NCBI RefSeq assembly: GCF_001423945.1
Contig: NZ_LMPU01000010.1
Coordinates: forward strand, 186,001-250,000
Source: Pedobacter sp. Leaf194
GTDB lineage: Bacteria > Bacteroidota > Bacteroidia > Sphingobacteriales > Sphingobacteriaceae
Reading direction: 5' to 3'
Length of the DNA: 64,000 nucleotides
The notes under the pieces were generated by a model. It was given only the letters and a program-made list of their open reading frames with translations, was not told the origin of the DNA and did not search any database. The position numbers and the translations under genes are program-made. This document shows, in pieces, positions 44,727 to 53,327 of this stretch (its first letter is position 1; each line of letters opens with the position of its first letter).

Positions 44727-45647
44727 TTAATGCCTTGTATCATTGCCATGATAAATGCTGAGGTAACTTTCGTAGCGTGACACAGCAATATCACCTTCGT
44801 TTACGGCTTCGATAACTGCACATCCTGGTTCATTAACATGCCGGCAATTGTTAAAACGACAATTGTGAGAGGTTTTGAAAATCTCAGGGAAGAAATGGCC
44901 AAGTTCTTCTTTTTCGATATCGATGATACCCAACTCTCTGATTCCGGGCGTATCTACAATAAAACCACCTTGCGGCAGTTCGAACATTTCGGCAAAAGTA
45001 GTGGTATGCTGCCCTTTATCGCTCCAATCAGAAACCTCGCCGGTACGCAAATCCCTGTCGGGCAATAAGGCATTAATTAAACTAGATTTGCCAACACCGG
45101 AATGGCCGGAAATCAGTGTAATCTTGTTGGTAATTAATTCCTGAATGACTGGAATGTTGATGCCTTTCAAAGCCGAAACTTCGTAGCATGGATAACCGAT
45201 GTTTTCGTAAATATCCTTAAATTCCTGTAGTATTTCTAAACCTTCTTTACTAAACAAATCGAGTTTATTAAAGACCAGAACGGCAGGAACATCATAGGCC
45301 TCGGCGGTAACTAAAAATCTATCGATAAACCCTAAAGATGTTCTTGGAGATGCCAGCGTAACCAGCAAGATGGCCATATCTAAATTCGCGGCCAAAATTT
45401 GCGCCTGTTTGCTCAGGTTTATGGATTTGCGGATGATGTAATTTTTCCGCTGCATCAGTTCGTTTATCAAACCCTGGTTGCTATCCTTCTCGAGCTCGAA
45501 TTTTACACGGTCGCCAACCGCAATCGGATTGGTCGTTTTAATACCTTTAATTCTGAATTTGCCCACAATACGGCAGTCGTAACGCTTACCATTATCGGCC
45601 AAAACGCTATACCAACTTCCGGTAGATTTAATAACTAAGCCCTGCAT
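44727..45647 (-). CDS. rsgA: Ribosome small-subunit-dependent GTPase A
   Basis: Circularly permuted GTPase that assists late 30S maturation. It has an OB-fold N-terminus (GLVIKSTGSWYSVL), G4 FNKLD, G1 GHSGVGKSSL, G3 DTPG and the C-terminal zinc site with CRFNNCRHVNEPGC. I place the start at ATG 45647 (306 residues, MQGLVIK). A TTG start at 45659 is possible for the open frame but lies within the TACCTTTG promoter box, so it could not be transcribed from that promoter. Confidence 0.95.
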   Translation of the reverse strand: MQGLVIKSTGSWYSVLADNGKRYDCRIVGKFRIKGIKTTNPIAVGDRVKFELEKDSNQGLINELMQRKNYIIRKSINLSKQAQILAANLDMAILLVTLASPRTSLGFIDRFLVTAEAYDVPAVLVFNKLDLFSKEGLEILQEFKDIYENIGYPCYEVSALKGINIPVIQELITNKITLISGHSGVGKSSLINALLPDRDLRTGEVSDWSDKGQHTTTFAEMFELPQGGFIVDTPGIRELGIIDIEKEELGHFFPEIFKTSHNCRFNNCRHVNEPGCAVIEAVNEGDIAVSRYESYLSIYHGNDTRH

Positions 45648-45656
45648 ATTTTGTAA

Positions 45657-45664
45657 CAAAGGTA
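45657..45664 (-). promoter_or_regulatory. -7 box for rsgA
   Basis: Minus strand TACCTTTG, an exact TAnnTTTG match ending nine bases before the rsgA ATG at 45647. It overlaps the alternative TTG start and thereby decides the start codon. Confidence 0.55.
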
Positions 45665-45835
45665 TAAAAAGGAGTTAAAAATGTGGCGCTAAAATAAAGA
45701 TGATTCGGAAACCAATACCCTAAGTTTTGAATTAACCTTATCCCAGCCTTTTCGCTTTACTTAAACACAAGCGCTCAACGAAAAAACTGTCTGTTTAACC
45801 TCTCAATAAACACTATCTTCGTTCAAAATTTACCC

Positions 45836-46285
45836 ATGGAAAACTTCAAAATTATCGGCATCTCAACGGAAACGACCAATCAAAACAATCAAGCTGCATC
45901 AGATTTGGGAAAACTTTGGCAACAGTTCTACCTCGAAGAAATTTTTAATAAAATCCCAAACAAAGAGAGCAACGATATTTATGCCGTTTATACGGATTAC
46001 GAGAGTGATTATACCGGAAAGTATACCGCCATTATCGGCCAGCGGGTAAGCACCCTGAACATTATACCTGATGGTTTGGTGGGTAGAGAAATTACAAATG
46101 AAAAGCTTTTAAAATATAAAGCAAAAGGGGAAATGCCACAAGCAGTTGTAGCCATTTGGAAAGAAATCTGGGAAGATAACATCGCACTATATCGAACGTA
46201 TAATGCTGATTTTGAAGTTTATAGCGAAAGATCTCAGCAAGGCGCAGATTCGGAAGTAGAAATTTACCTAGGTGTTAGAAAATAG
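45836..46285 (+). CDS. GyrI-like effector-binding domain protein
   Basis: A 149-residue stand-alone effector-binding domain (AraC effector-binding / GyrI-like, SOUL-like fold). Typical segments are FKIIGISTETTNQNNQA, LWQQFYLEEIFNKIP, IYAVYTDYESDYTGKYTAIIG and the closing DSEVEIYLGVRK. There is no DNA-binding domain. Such proteins bind small hydrophobic or cationic compounds. It is a single gene facing prfC across a bidirectional terminator. Confidence 0.85.
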   Translation: MENFKIIGISTETTNQNNQAASDLGKLWQQFYLEEIFNKIPNKESNDIYAVYTDYESDYTGKYTAIIGQRVSTLNIIPDGLVGREITNEKLLKYKAKGEMPQAVVAIWKEIWEDNIALYRTYNADFEVYSERSQQGADSEVEIYLGVRK

Positions 46286-46343
46286 GTAAACGCTGCCTGA
46301 AAGTTGTAGGCGCTTGAGTCCGGAACCTTAACGCCGTAACCCA

Positions 46344-46374
46344 AAAAACCTCATTAGAGTAAAATGAGGTTTTT
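46344..46374. terminator. Bidirectional terminator between the GyrI-like gene and prfC
   Basis: AAAAACCTCATT (46344-46355) pairs perfectly over 12 bases with AATGAGGTTTTT (46363-46374), loop of seven bases. A- and T-tracts on both sides allow termination in both directions. Confidence 0.9.
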
Positions 46375-46404
46375 GCTTTTCAAAATTTTCTATTCGATTA
46401 TCAA

Positions 46405-47988
46405 TTAGCTTTTGAACTCGCTTGTTTTATGGAAATCAATATCAGGATAATCCTGCTTGGTTAAATTAATCATGTATTCGCTATCCGATAAATAAACAGG
46501 ATTTGCCTCTTTATCGAAACCGATATGCTGCTGCTTACGCTTTACAAACTCATCTAATTTTTTTCTATCGGTAGAAGTTACCCAGCTGGAACGCGTATAG
46601 CTTAGCGTACGAAACCTACATTTTGCACCATATTCATGCTCCAGTCTGAAATTAATTACTTCAAACTGTAATTCGCCAACTGCGCCAATTACTTTCCGGT
46701 TTCCGGGCTGCATCACAAATAGTTGCGCCACACCTTCATCAGTTAATTGCTCAATTCCTTTTTCCAATTGTTTGGTACGCATCGGATCCATATTTTCTAC
46801 CTCTTTAAAAATCGACGGAGAGAAACTCGGAATGCCTTTAAACTGTAATTTTTCGCCTTCTGTTAACGTGTCGCCAATTTTAAAGTTGCCGCTATCATAC
46901 AAGCCGACTACATCTCCCGGCCATGCCTCTTCAACAATACTTTTCTCATTTGCCATAAAATCCATCGGGTTAGAAAATTTAAGTTTCTTATCCTGACGGG
47001 TATGGTAGTAAAATTTATTTCGCTCAAATTTGCCAGAACATATCCTTAAAAAGGCAATCCTATCCCGGTGTTTAGGGTCTAAATTGGCATGAATTTTAAA
47101 TACAAATCCACTAAAGTTTTTCTCTTCTACCAAAACGTCACGCTCTTCAGCTTCCCTGTGCCGCGGACTAGGCGCAATGTCGATAAACGTGTCCAAAAGT
47201 TCCTTAATACCAAAGTTATTTATCGCGCTCCCAAAAAACACCGGCGCTACCAAACCATCAGTATATAAATCTTTCTCAATTTTACCGTAAATGCCATCCA
47301 CCAGTTCAACGTCATCTTTAAGGTTGTTTATTTCATTTTCCTTAAGGTAATTCAGCAAAGAAGGGTCATTCAAATCATTTGCCGCCACAACCGAATCAGT
47401 TACCTTGGTTTTATCAGAATTGAATAAATTTAAATGTTTATTGTAAATGCTATAAACGCCTTTAAAGGTGTGTCCCTGCCCAATAGGCCATGAAAGCGGG
47501 CATAAACTGATGTTAAGTTTTTCCTCAATTTCATCTAATAAATCGTAAGCCTCTTTCCCCTCGCGGTCCATTTTATTTATGAAAATGATTACCGGCGTAT
47601 TCCGCATCCGGCAAACCGACATCAATTTTTCCGTCTGTTCCTCCACACCTTTCACACAATCTACAACCAAAATTACACTATCTACGGCCGATAAAGTCCG
47701 GTAGGTATCTTCAGCAAAATCCTTGTGGCCGGGGGTGTCTAAAATATTAATTCGCTTGCCGCTGTATTCGAAACCCATTACCGAGGTTGCCACCGAAATT
47801 CCACGCTGTTTCTCAATTTCCATAAAATCGGAAGTATTGCTCTGGTTCGCTTTGTTACGTTTTACCGCTCCAGCCGTATTAATTGCACCACCAAAAAGAA
47901 GAAACTTTTCCGTTAATGTGGTTTTACCCGCATCGGGGTGACTAATAATTGCAAAGGTTTTACGTTTTTCTATTTCAGGGTTAAGCAT
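46405..47988 (-). CDS. prfC: Peptide chain release factor 3
   Basis: GTPase that recycles RF1/RF2 after termination. The 527-residue protein has G1 [10 protein letters not shown] (about 16-25), switch 2 DTPGHKDF, G4 NKMD and the RF3-specific segments [11 protein letters not shown] and [19 protein letters not shown], quoted here by its ISVATSV core. It ends with [19 protein letters not shown]. Length is normal. It has a long structured leader (about 85 bases) with a possible attenuator, while most neighbouring genes have short leaders. Confidence 0.96.
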   Translation of the reverse strand: MLNPEIEKRKTFAIISHPDAGKTTLTEKFLLFGGAINTAGAVKRNKANQSNTSDFMEIEKQRGISVATSVMGFEYSGKRINILDTPGHKDFAEDTYRTLSAVDSVILVVDCVKGVEEQTEKLMSVCRMRNTPVIIFINKMDREGKEAYDLLDEIEEKLNISLCPLSWPIGQGHTFKGVYSIYNKHLNLFNSDKTKVTDSVVAANDLNDPSLLNYLKENEINNLKDDVELVDGIYGKIEKDLYTDGLVAPVFFGSAINNFGIKELLDTFIDIAPSPRHREAEERDVLVEEKNFSGFVFKIHANLDPKHRDRIAFLRICSGKFERNKFYYHTRQDKKLKFSNPMDFMANEKSIVEEAWPGDVVGLYDSGNFKIGDTLTEGEKLQFKGIPSFSPSIFKEVENMDPMRTKQLEKGIEQLTDEGVAQLFVMQPGNRKVIGAVGELQFEVINFRLEHEYGAKCRFRTLSYTRSSWVTSTDRKKLDEFVKRKQQHIGFDKEANPVYLSDSEYMINLTKQDYPDIDFHKTSEFKS

Positions 47989-48006
47989 AATAAAATTTTG
48001 GGTAAA

Positions 48007-48073
48007 AAAGGGTGATGAAACCTAGGTTAAAGAAATTTAACTGCGATAAGATTTGAATAATTTTGTTTCATCA
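48007..48073 (-). promoter_or_regulatory. Structured prfC leader, possible attenuator
   Basis: On the minus strand TGATGAAAC (48073 to 48065) pairs perfectly with GTTTCATCA (48021 to 48013). Inside lies a second hairpin GTTAAA-TTTC-TTTAAC (48041 to 48026). The closing arm is followed by CCC and a run of six T, a terminator-like tail about 20 bases before the prfC ATG. The fold begins near the expected transcription start, so it would be at the 5' end of the mRNA. Confidence 0.5.
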
Positions 48074-48078
48074 GCCTG

Positions 48079-48086
48079 CAAAGATA
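48079..48086 (-). promoter_or_regulatory. -7 box for prfC
   Basis: Minus strand TATCTTTG, an exact TAnnTTTG match, about 90 bases before the prfC start. This gives the long leader described separately. Confidence 0.5.
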
Positions 48087-48413
48087 AGAATTATGGTTAA
48101 CTGTTTAAACTGCTTAATTGTTTAATCTGCAAGCGCATGTTTGCAATAAACATTCTATCTTAAAAGCCTGATAAATATTTTTAGAAAAGCAAATTTAGTG
48201 TTGCTTGGGAACGACCGCCCCGCCATTTATTTCAATCTTTTTTAAGCTTCTGGTCTGCTCATAATCACGCCTCAAGCGGCATAACAAGTCAAAAATTCCT
48301 TTTCGTGAGCTGCATAAAAAAGTATTTTCATTACTGTCGGGTTTATTAAACCTCTTTTAGCGCTTCGTGGTTCCGTTTGCCCACCTAAAAGCGCCGGCCC
48401 AAACATTTTAAAC

Positions 48414-48527
48414 CTGACTGGAGCGGCAGCCGCCGATTTTTCTTCGGCGCTACAGCGAAAGGTAAGCAGTTTACAATAGAAAGCCGAACGTAAATTTCCA
48501 GAAAAGAAAAATCAATTTTCCAGTCAG
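48414..48527 (+). repeat. Dispersed hairpin element, copy C, inside an inverted repeat
   Basis: Core: GGAGCGG lead (48420-48426), stem CGCCGA (48431-48436), loop TTTTTCT (48437-48443), stem TCGGCG (48444-48449), then AGCGAAAG with AGC at 48454. It is closest to copy A. The core sits near the left end of a perfect 9-base inverted repeat CTGACTGGA (48414-48422) / TCCAGTCAG (48519-48527), which could mark the ends of a larger unit. Confidence 0.6.
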
Positions 48528-48546
48528 ATTATGAATAAATCATGCC

Positions 48547-48554
48547 TATTTTTG
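48547..48554 (+). promoter_or_regulatory. Candidate -7 box for the helicase gene
   Basis: TATTTTTG, an exact TAnnTTTG match 60 bases before the ATG at 48615. No well-placed -33 TTG is visible. Confidence 0.35.
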
Positions 48555-48614
48555 TGCTAAAGTTGTTAGCTTTAGTAATCCCTCCAAAGTAAAGCAAACC
48601 AAAATTTTAAGTCG

Positions 48615-50885
48615 ATGCCACAATTGGAAGAAATTTCTATGCCTGCAGAAATTGCTGCAAAATTTATTAATTACACTTCAAAACATGTTTTCTTAACCGG
48701 GAAAGCCGGTACTGGTAAGACAACCTTTTTAAGGAAATTAATCCAGCTTACCCACAAAAAAGCTTTAATTTGTGCACCAACGGGCATTGCGGCAATTAAT
48801 GCGGCGGGGGTAACCATACATTCTCTATTTCAACTGCCTTTTGGGGCGTTCTTTCCTGATGCTGCAGGCAATTTAATTAATCAAAACATCACTTTTAATT
48901 TTAATACGCCGAGAACAATTGTTAAGCATTTAAATATGCAGGGCAATAAAAGGCGTATGATCCAGGAGCTCGAACTTCTTGTGATTGATGAGGTGAGTAT
49001 GTTGCGTGCTGATATGCTCGATGCAATTGATTTTTCACTTCGGTACATTCGCAGAAGCAGAAATGTGCCCTTTGGCGGCGTGCAACTGCTTTTTATTGGC
49101 GATTTGCACCAATTGCCTCCTGTAGTTAAAAATGATGAGTGGCGGGTTATGGCTGGTTTTTACAAAAGCATTTACTTTTTCGATGCGCTTGCACTTCAAA
49201 ATAACCCACCGGTATATATTGAACTGGATAAGATTTACCGGCAGGATGATGCCGTATTTATTGATCTGCTGAATAACCTTCGAAACAACAAAATAACACC
49301 AGAAGATACGGCTCTGCTTCGCCAACATTTTCAGCAGGATTTTAAGCCTGCCGCCAATGAAAATTACATCACGCTAACTACGCACAACAATAAAGCCGAT
49401 GCGATTAACAGGGAAAGGCTGACGCAACTGAAAACAAAATCTTATTTTTTTGATGCCAAAATAACCGGCGAGTTTAGCGAATATGCTTATCCGAATGAAA
49501 AAAGTTTAGAGCTTAAAGTTGGCGCACAGGTAATGTTTATCAAAAACGACATGACTGCCGATAAACGCTATTACAATGGCAAAATTGGCGTTGTGCACCA
49601 TATCGAAAAGGATATTATAGAAATTAAACTGCCGGAAGAGCAAACCATTATTGCCGTTTCGCCATATACCTGGGAAAATGTAAAGTATAAATTGAACGAA
49701 GCCACCAATGAAATTGCAGAAAATGTTGCGGGTTCGTTTGTTCAATATCCATTAAAATTAGCCTGGGCAATTACGGTTCACAAAAGTCAGGGTTTAACTT
49801 TTGATAAGGCAATAATTGACATTGGGGATGCATTTGCGCCCGGCCAGGCCTACGTCGCGCTTTCGCGTTTACGCTCGTTAAAAGGCTTGGTGCTCACTTC
49901 GCACCTGCGTGAAAATGGCTTACAGCAGGATCAAAACATTCATTATTTCTCAAACACCAAACAGCCTGCAGATATTCTTAAACAACAAATTAGTTTTGAG
50001 AGTTACGATTTTATTAGAACTTATTTACTTGCAGCTTTCGATTTTAACCTGGTTCGTTATTACCTGAAAGAGCATGTAGAAACCTTCGATAAAAGTGAGG
50101 CAAAATCGACCAAGCAACGTTATGACAGCTGGACGATGGATTTGTATAAGGAATTTCAGAAAATTACGGCTACTGCCGACACTTTCATTAATCAGCTCAA
50201 AAATCTCTTTTCACAACAAACTGAACACACTTTGTTTAACGTTTCGAAAAGAGTTGAGGCAGCGCTAAAATATTTTAATCCGCTTGTAAAAGAAGTATCT
50301 GATAAATTTTTGGCGCAAATTGAATCGGTAAAAGAAGAGAAGGGGATTAAAACTTACTTAACCGAACTCCTGGAACTAGAAATTCTTGTTTATGAACAGC
50401 TGAAAAAAATGCACAAAAGTAAGGCGTTATTGCTGGCCATTATCCATGGCAAAGAATTTAGCAAAGCGGATACAGATGCCTTGCTAAACATTGCTGAACG
50501 TAACAACCAGTTGCAAAAAGCGATTCAGCTGAAAGGTCAGGTTTTGAAAGTGAAGTCGGCTGTTGAAAAGAAGAAAAAGGAACCAAAGGTAGATACGAAG
50601 TTAATCAGTTTTGAACTTTTTGAACAAGGCAAAAGTTTAGAAGAAATTGCGAAAGAGCGTGGTTTTTCTGTTGGAACGATTGAAGGGCATTTAGCTTATT
50701 ATGTGTCAACACAGCAAATTGATGTTTCGAAGTTAGTTAAGCAGAACAAAATTAAAAACATTAGTGACGCTGTTGAAAGCCAGAAAACAAAATCGATGGC
50801 CACCATTCGTGAATTTCTTGGCAAAGATTACTCCTTTGGCGAAATTAAACTGGTGCTGGCATCGTTATCTCCGTCTGAAGAATAG
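48615..50885 (+). CDS. PIF1-type helicase with C-terminal helix-turn-helix domain
   Basis: A 756-residue SF1B helicase. Walker A is GKAGTGKTT (29-37), motif II IDEVSM, then GDLHQLPPV, and motif VI region AITVHKSQGLTFDKA with YVALSRLRSL, all as in PIF1/RecD2 enzymes. After a helical linker the C-terminus carries a predicted HTH_40-type domain (FEQGKSLEEIAKERGFSVGT and IEGHLAYYV). This architecture is common in Bacteroidota. It probably unwinds 5'-tailed DNA; what the HTH recognises is unknown. Confidence 0.88.
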   Translation: MPQLEEISMPAEIAAKFINYTSKHVFLTGKAGTGKTTFLRKLIQLTHKKALICAPTGIAAINAAGVTIHSLFQLPFGAFFPDAAGNLINQNITFNFNTPRTIVKHLNMQGNKRRMIQELELLVIDEVSMLRADMLDAIDFSLRYIRRSRNVPFGGVQLLFIGDLHQLPPVVKNDEWRVMAGFYKSIYFFDALALQNNPPVYIELDKIYRQDDAVFIDLLNNLRNNKITPEDTALLRQHFQQDFKPAANENYITLTTHNNKADAINRERLTQLKTKSYFFDAKITGEFSEYAYPNEKSLELKVGAQVMFIKNDMTADKRYYNGKIGVVHHIEKDIIEIKLPEEQTIIAVSPYTWENVKYKLNEATNEIAENVAGSFVQYPLKLAWAITVHKSQGLTFDKAIIDIGDAFAPGQAYVALSRLRSLKGLVLTSHLRENGLQQDQNIHYFSNTKQPADILKQQISFESYDFIRTYLLAAFDFNLVRYYLKEHVETFDKSEAKSTKQRYDSWTMDLYKEFQKITATADTFINQLKNLFSQQTEHTLFNVSKRVEAALKYFNPLVKEVSDKFLAQIESVKEEKGIKTYLTELLELEILVYEQLKKMHKSKALLLAIIHGKEFSKADTDALLNIAERNNQLQKAIQLKGQVLKVKSAVEKKKKEPKVDTKLISFELFEQGKSLEEIAKERGFSVGTIEGHLAYYVSTQQIDVSKLVKQNKIKNISDAVESQKTKSMATIREFLGKDYSFGEIKLVLASLSPSEE

Positions 50886-50944
50886 GGCGTTAAAATCGTG
50901 CAACTCGCTGAAACAACGAAAAACTTTGCGAACTTTGCGGTTAA

Positions 50945-51556
50945 ATGGAGAAAGTTAACCTTTTAGCGCAATACATGCCCCCAGAGGCGGCGCCGCTAAT
51001 TGCAAAGTGGATAGATTATTTTCAATGCGAATTTAAAATCGCGAAAACCCGTTCTACTAAGCTTGGCGATTACCGTCACCCTTTTCGGGATAAAGGCCAC
51101 CGTATTTCAGTAAATTTTAATTTAAATAACTACGCTTTTCTGGTTACAACCGTTCATGAATTTGCGCATCTGCTAACCTGGAACGACTACAAAAACAAAG
51201 TAAAACCACATGGTTCGGAATGGAAAAAAAACTTTCAACGCATGATGGTGCCATTTTTCGACATGAACATTTTTCCTTCAGATATCCACAAGGCAATTGA
51301 TAATTATATGTCGAATCCTGCAGCATCTAGTTGCTCGGATTTACATCTTTCGAGGGCTTTGAAAAAATATGATTCTGATAAAACTGAAACTTTACATTTA
51401 GAGCAAATCCCTAGAGATTCTGTTTTCAAGATAAAAGACGGGCGACGGTTTAAAAAAGGCGAAAGGATTAGAAAACGCTACCGCTGTGTCTGTCTCGATG
51501 ATAAAAGGATATATCTTTTTAATCCTCTGGCTGAAGTTTTTCTTATTGAGCCATAG
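50945..51556 (+). CDS. SprT-like zinc metalloprotease-domain protein
   Basis: A 203-residue protein of the SprT-like family. The zinc site HEFAH (71-75) is followed by HGSEWKKNFQRMM, where a further His probably ligates zinc, and there is a C-terminal zinc-ribbon-like or beta region without the usual paired Cys (KRYRCVCLDDKRIY holds only two). SprT-like proteins, including SPRTN in eukaryotes, act on DNA-bound proteins. It follows the helicase by 59 bases and may be cotranscribed. Confidence 0.88.
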   Translation: MEKVNLLAQYMPPEAAPLIAKWIDYFQCEFKIAKTRSTKLGDYRHPFRDKGHRISVNFNLNNYAFLVTTVHEFAHLLTWNDYKNKVKPHGSEWKKNFQRMMVPFFDMNIFPSDIHKAIDNYMSNPAASSCSDLHLSRALKKYDSDKTETLHLEQIPRDSVFKIKDGRRFKKGERIRKRYRCVCLDDKRIYLFNPLAEVFLIEP

Positions 51557-51603
51557 CGCCAATTATCAATTAATGTTTGTTTAATTTGAAAGCCTGTACA
51601 AAT

Positions 51604-53241
51604 TTAAACAAACTCGAATTTATCTCCATCAAATAAGCCTTTGTCGCTGAGTTTTAAACGCGGGATAACCAGCAAAGCCATAAATGAAAGCGTCATAAAC
51701 GGAGCAACCAGCGTAGAACCCAGTTCTTTTGCAAACTTATCAATCAGCGTATAACTTTCTGCAACTTTATAGCCGTTTTGATTGCTCATTAAACCTGCAA
51801 CAGGCAGCGCCAGCACCTCTTCCCTTCCATTTCCAACCGCTACTACGCCCCCGGTTGCTTTAATAACCAGATTTACAGCATCGCAAATAGTTTCATCATC
51901 TACGCCTACGGCGATAATGTTATGGCTGTCGTGCGCCACACTGGATGCAATTGCTCCTTGCTTTAAACCAAAGTTTTTAACAAATGAAATGGCTATTGGC
52001 GCATCATGGTAACGGTTTAAAACAACCATTTTTAGAATATCATTCTTCAAATCGGAAACCATGTTTCCGTCTAAAACGAATGGCTTTGCCGAAATTCGAT
52101 TCGTAATTAACTGACCATCCAATGCTTCGATAACAGGAATTGTATCTTGCCCGGTATAAGGGTAAATAAAATCTTTTACGTCTTTTACGCTACAATCGAA
52201 CTGATTTACCGATGCGCCGTCATTGGTATGTTTTACCCAATCCCCAACAACATTACCGTTTTCGGCAAGCAGCACACCTTCAATATAAGTTTGCAAAACG
52301 TTGAAGTCTTGTAAATCCTGTACCACAATAAAATCAGCAGCATCACCAATTTGCAATACGCCTACATCAAGTTTATAGTGCTTAACAGGATTTATACAGG
52401 CAGCCTGAAGAACGTTGAAAATATTAATTCCTTTGGCAACTGCTCTGGCACAAAGTTTATTAATGTGGTTTTCCACTAAACTATCGGGATGCTTATCATC
52501 GCTGCAAAACATAATCTTTTCCGGCCAGTCATTTAGTAAATCAATTAAAGCCTCGAAATTTTTTGCCGCACTTCCTTCGCGGATAAGGATTTTCATTCCG
52601 CGTTGGAGCTTATCCAGTGCTTCTTCAGCGGTGAAACATTCATGATCTGTAGAAATACCTGCGTCAATATATTGCTGAACCGCATCGCCACGTAAACCTG
52701 GTGCATGCCCATCAACCGGCTTCCCAAGCGCATGCGCAGCAGCAATCTTTTTCAATACTTCTTCATCTTTGTAAAGCACGCCAGGGAAATTCATCATTTC
52801 ACTTAAATATTTTATCTCTGGCCGCTGTAAAAGTAATTTAACGTCATCATGATTTAACTCCGCACCTGCGGTTTCGAAAATTGTTGCAGGAACACAACTT
52901 GGAGCGCCAAAATTAAATTTAAAAGGGACGGTTTCACCATTCTCAATCATAAATTCCACACCTTCCATACCGCAAACGTTGGCAATTTCATGCGGGTCGC
53001 TAACGGTAGAAACGGTTCCGTGAACTACTGCCAACCTGGCGAATTCACTAGGAATGAGCATACTGCTTTCAATGTGAACATGGCTGTCTATAAAGCCCGG
53101 AAGAATAAAAGGCGTATCAATTTTAGCACCCGAAATTTTACTAATGGCTTTTATTTTCCCATCCTCTACCTCAATTCCGCCGAAGTAAATATTTCGCAAT
53201 TTGATATCGACTATGTTCCCCTCAACTTTAAAACTGCTCAT
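51604..53241 (-). CDS. ade: Adenine deaminase
   Basis: Amidohydrolase converting adenine to hypoxanthine and ammonia in purine salvage. The 545-residue protein has the metal motif [14 protein letters not shown], the second His region [23 protein letters not shown] and the metal Asp segment [11 protein letters not shown]. The C-terminal half ([24 protein letters not shown]) is characteristic of the Ade branch and not of mammalian-type adenosine deaminase. Length is normal. It stands as a single gene. Confidence 0.95.
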   Translation of the reverse strand: MSSFKVEGNIVDIKLRNIYFGGIEVEDGKIKAISKISGAKIDTPFILPGFIDSHVHIESSMLIPSEFARLAVVHGTVSTVSDPHEIANVCGMEGVEFMIENGETVPFKFNFGAPSCVPATIFETAGAELNHDDVKLLLQRPEIKYLSEMMNFPGVLYKDEEVLKKIAAAHALGKPVDGHAPGLRGDAVQQYIDAGISTDHECFTAEEALDKLQRGMKILIREGSAAKNFEALIDLLNDWPEKIMFCSDDKHPDSLVENHINKLCARAVAKGINIFNVLQAACINPVKHYKLDVGVLQIGDAADFIVVQDLQDFNVLQTYIEGVLLAENGNVVGDWVKHTNDGASVNQFDCSVKDVKDFIYPYTGQDTIPVIEALDGQLITNRISAKPFVLDGNMVSDLKNDILKMVVLNRYHDAPIAISFVKNFGLKQGAIASSVAHDSHNIIAVGVDDETICDAVNLVIKATGGVVAVGNGREEVLALPVAGLMSNQNGYKVAESYTLIDKFAKELGSTLVAPFMTLSFMALLVIPRLKLSDKGLFDGDKFEFV

Positions 53242-53327
53242 TTATATTTTTTTAATTTAAAAAGGATTTACTGTTAATTGTTCCTAAAAGACGACTCCAA
53301 CTGATAAATTTCAACAATAAACCAAGC

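Larger units (their letters stand above)
47989..48614. other. 626-base intergenic region between prfC and the helicase gene
   Basis: There is no convincing gene. From left to right it holds the prfC leader with its fold (48007-48073), the prfC promoter box (48079-48086), about 330 bases in which I recognise nothing, and hairpin element C inside a 9-base inverted repeat (48414-48527). A TATTTTTG box (48547-48554) faces the helicase gene. Confidence 0.7.
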
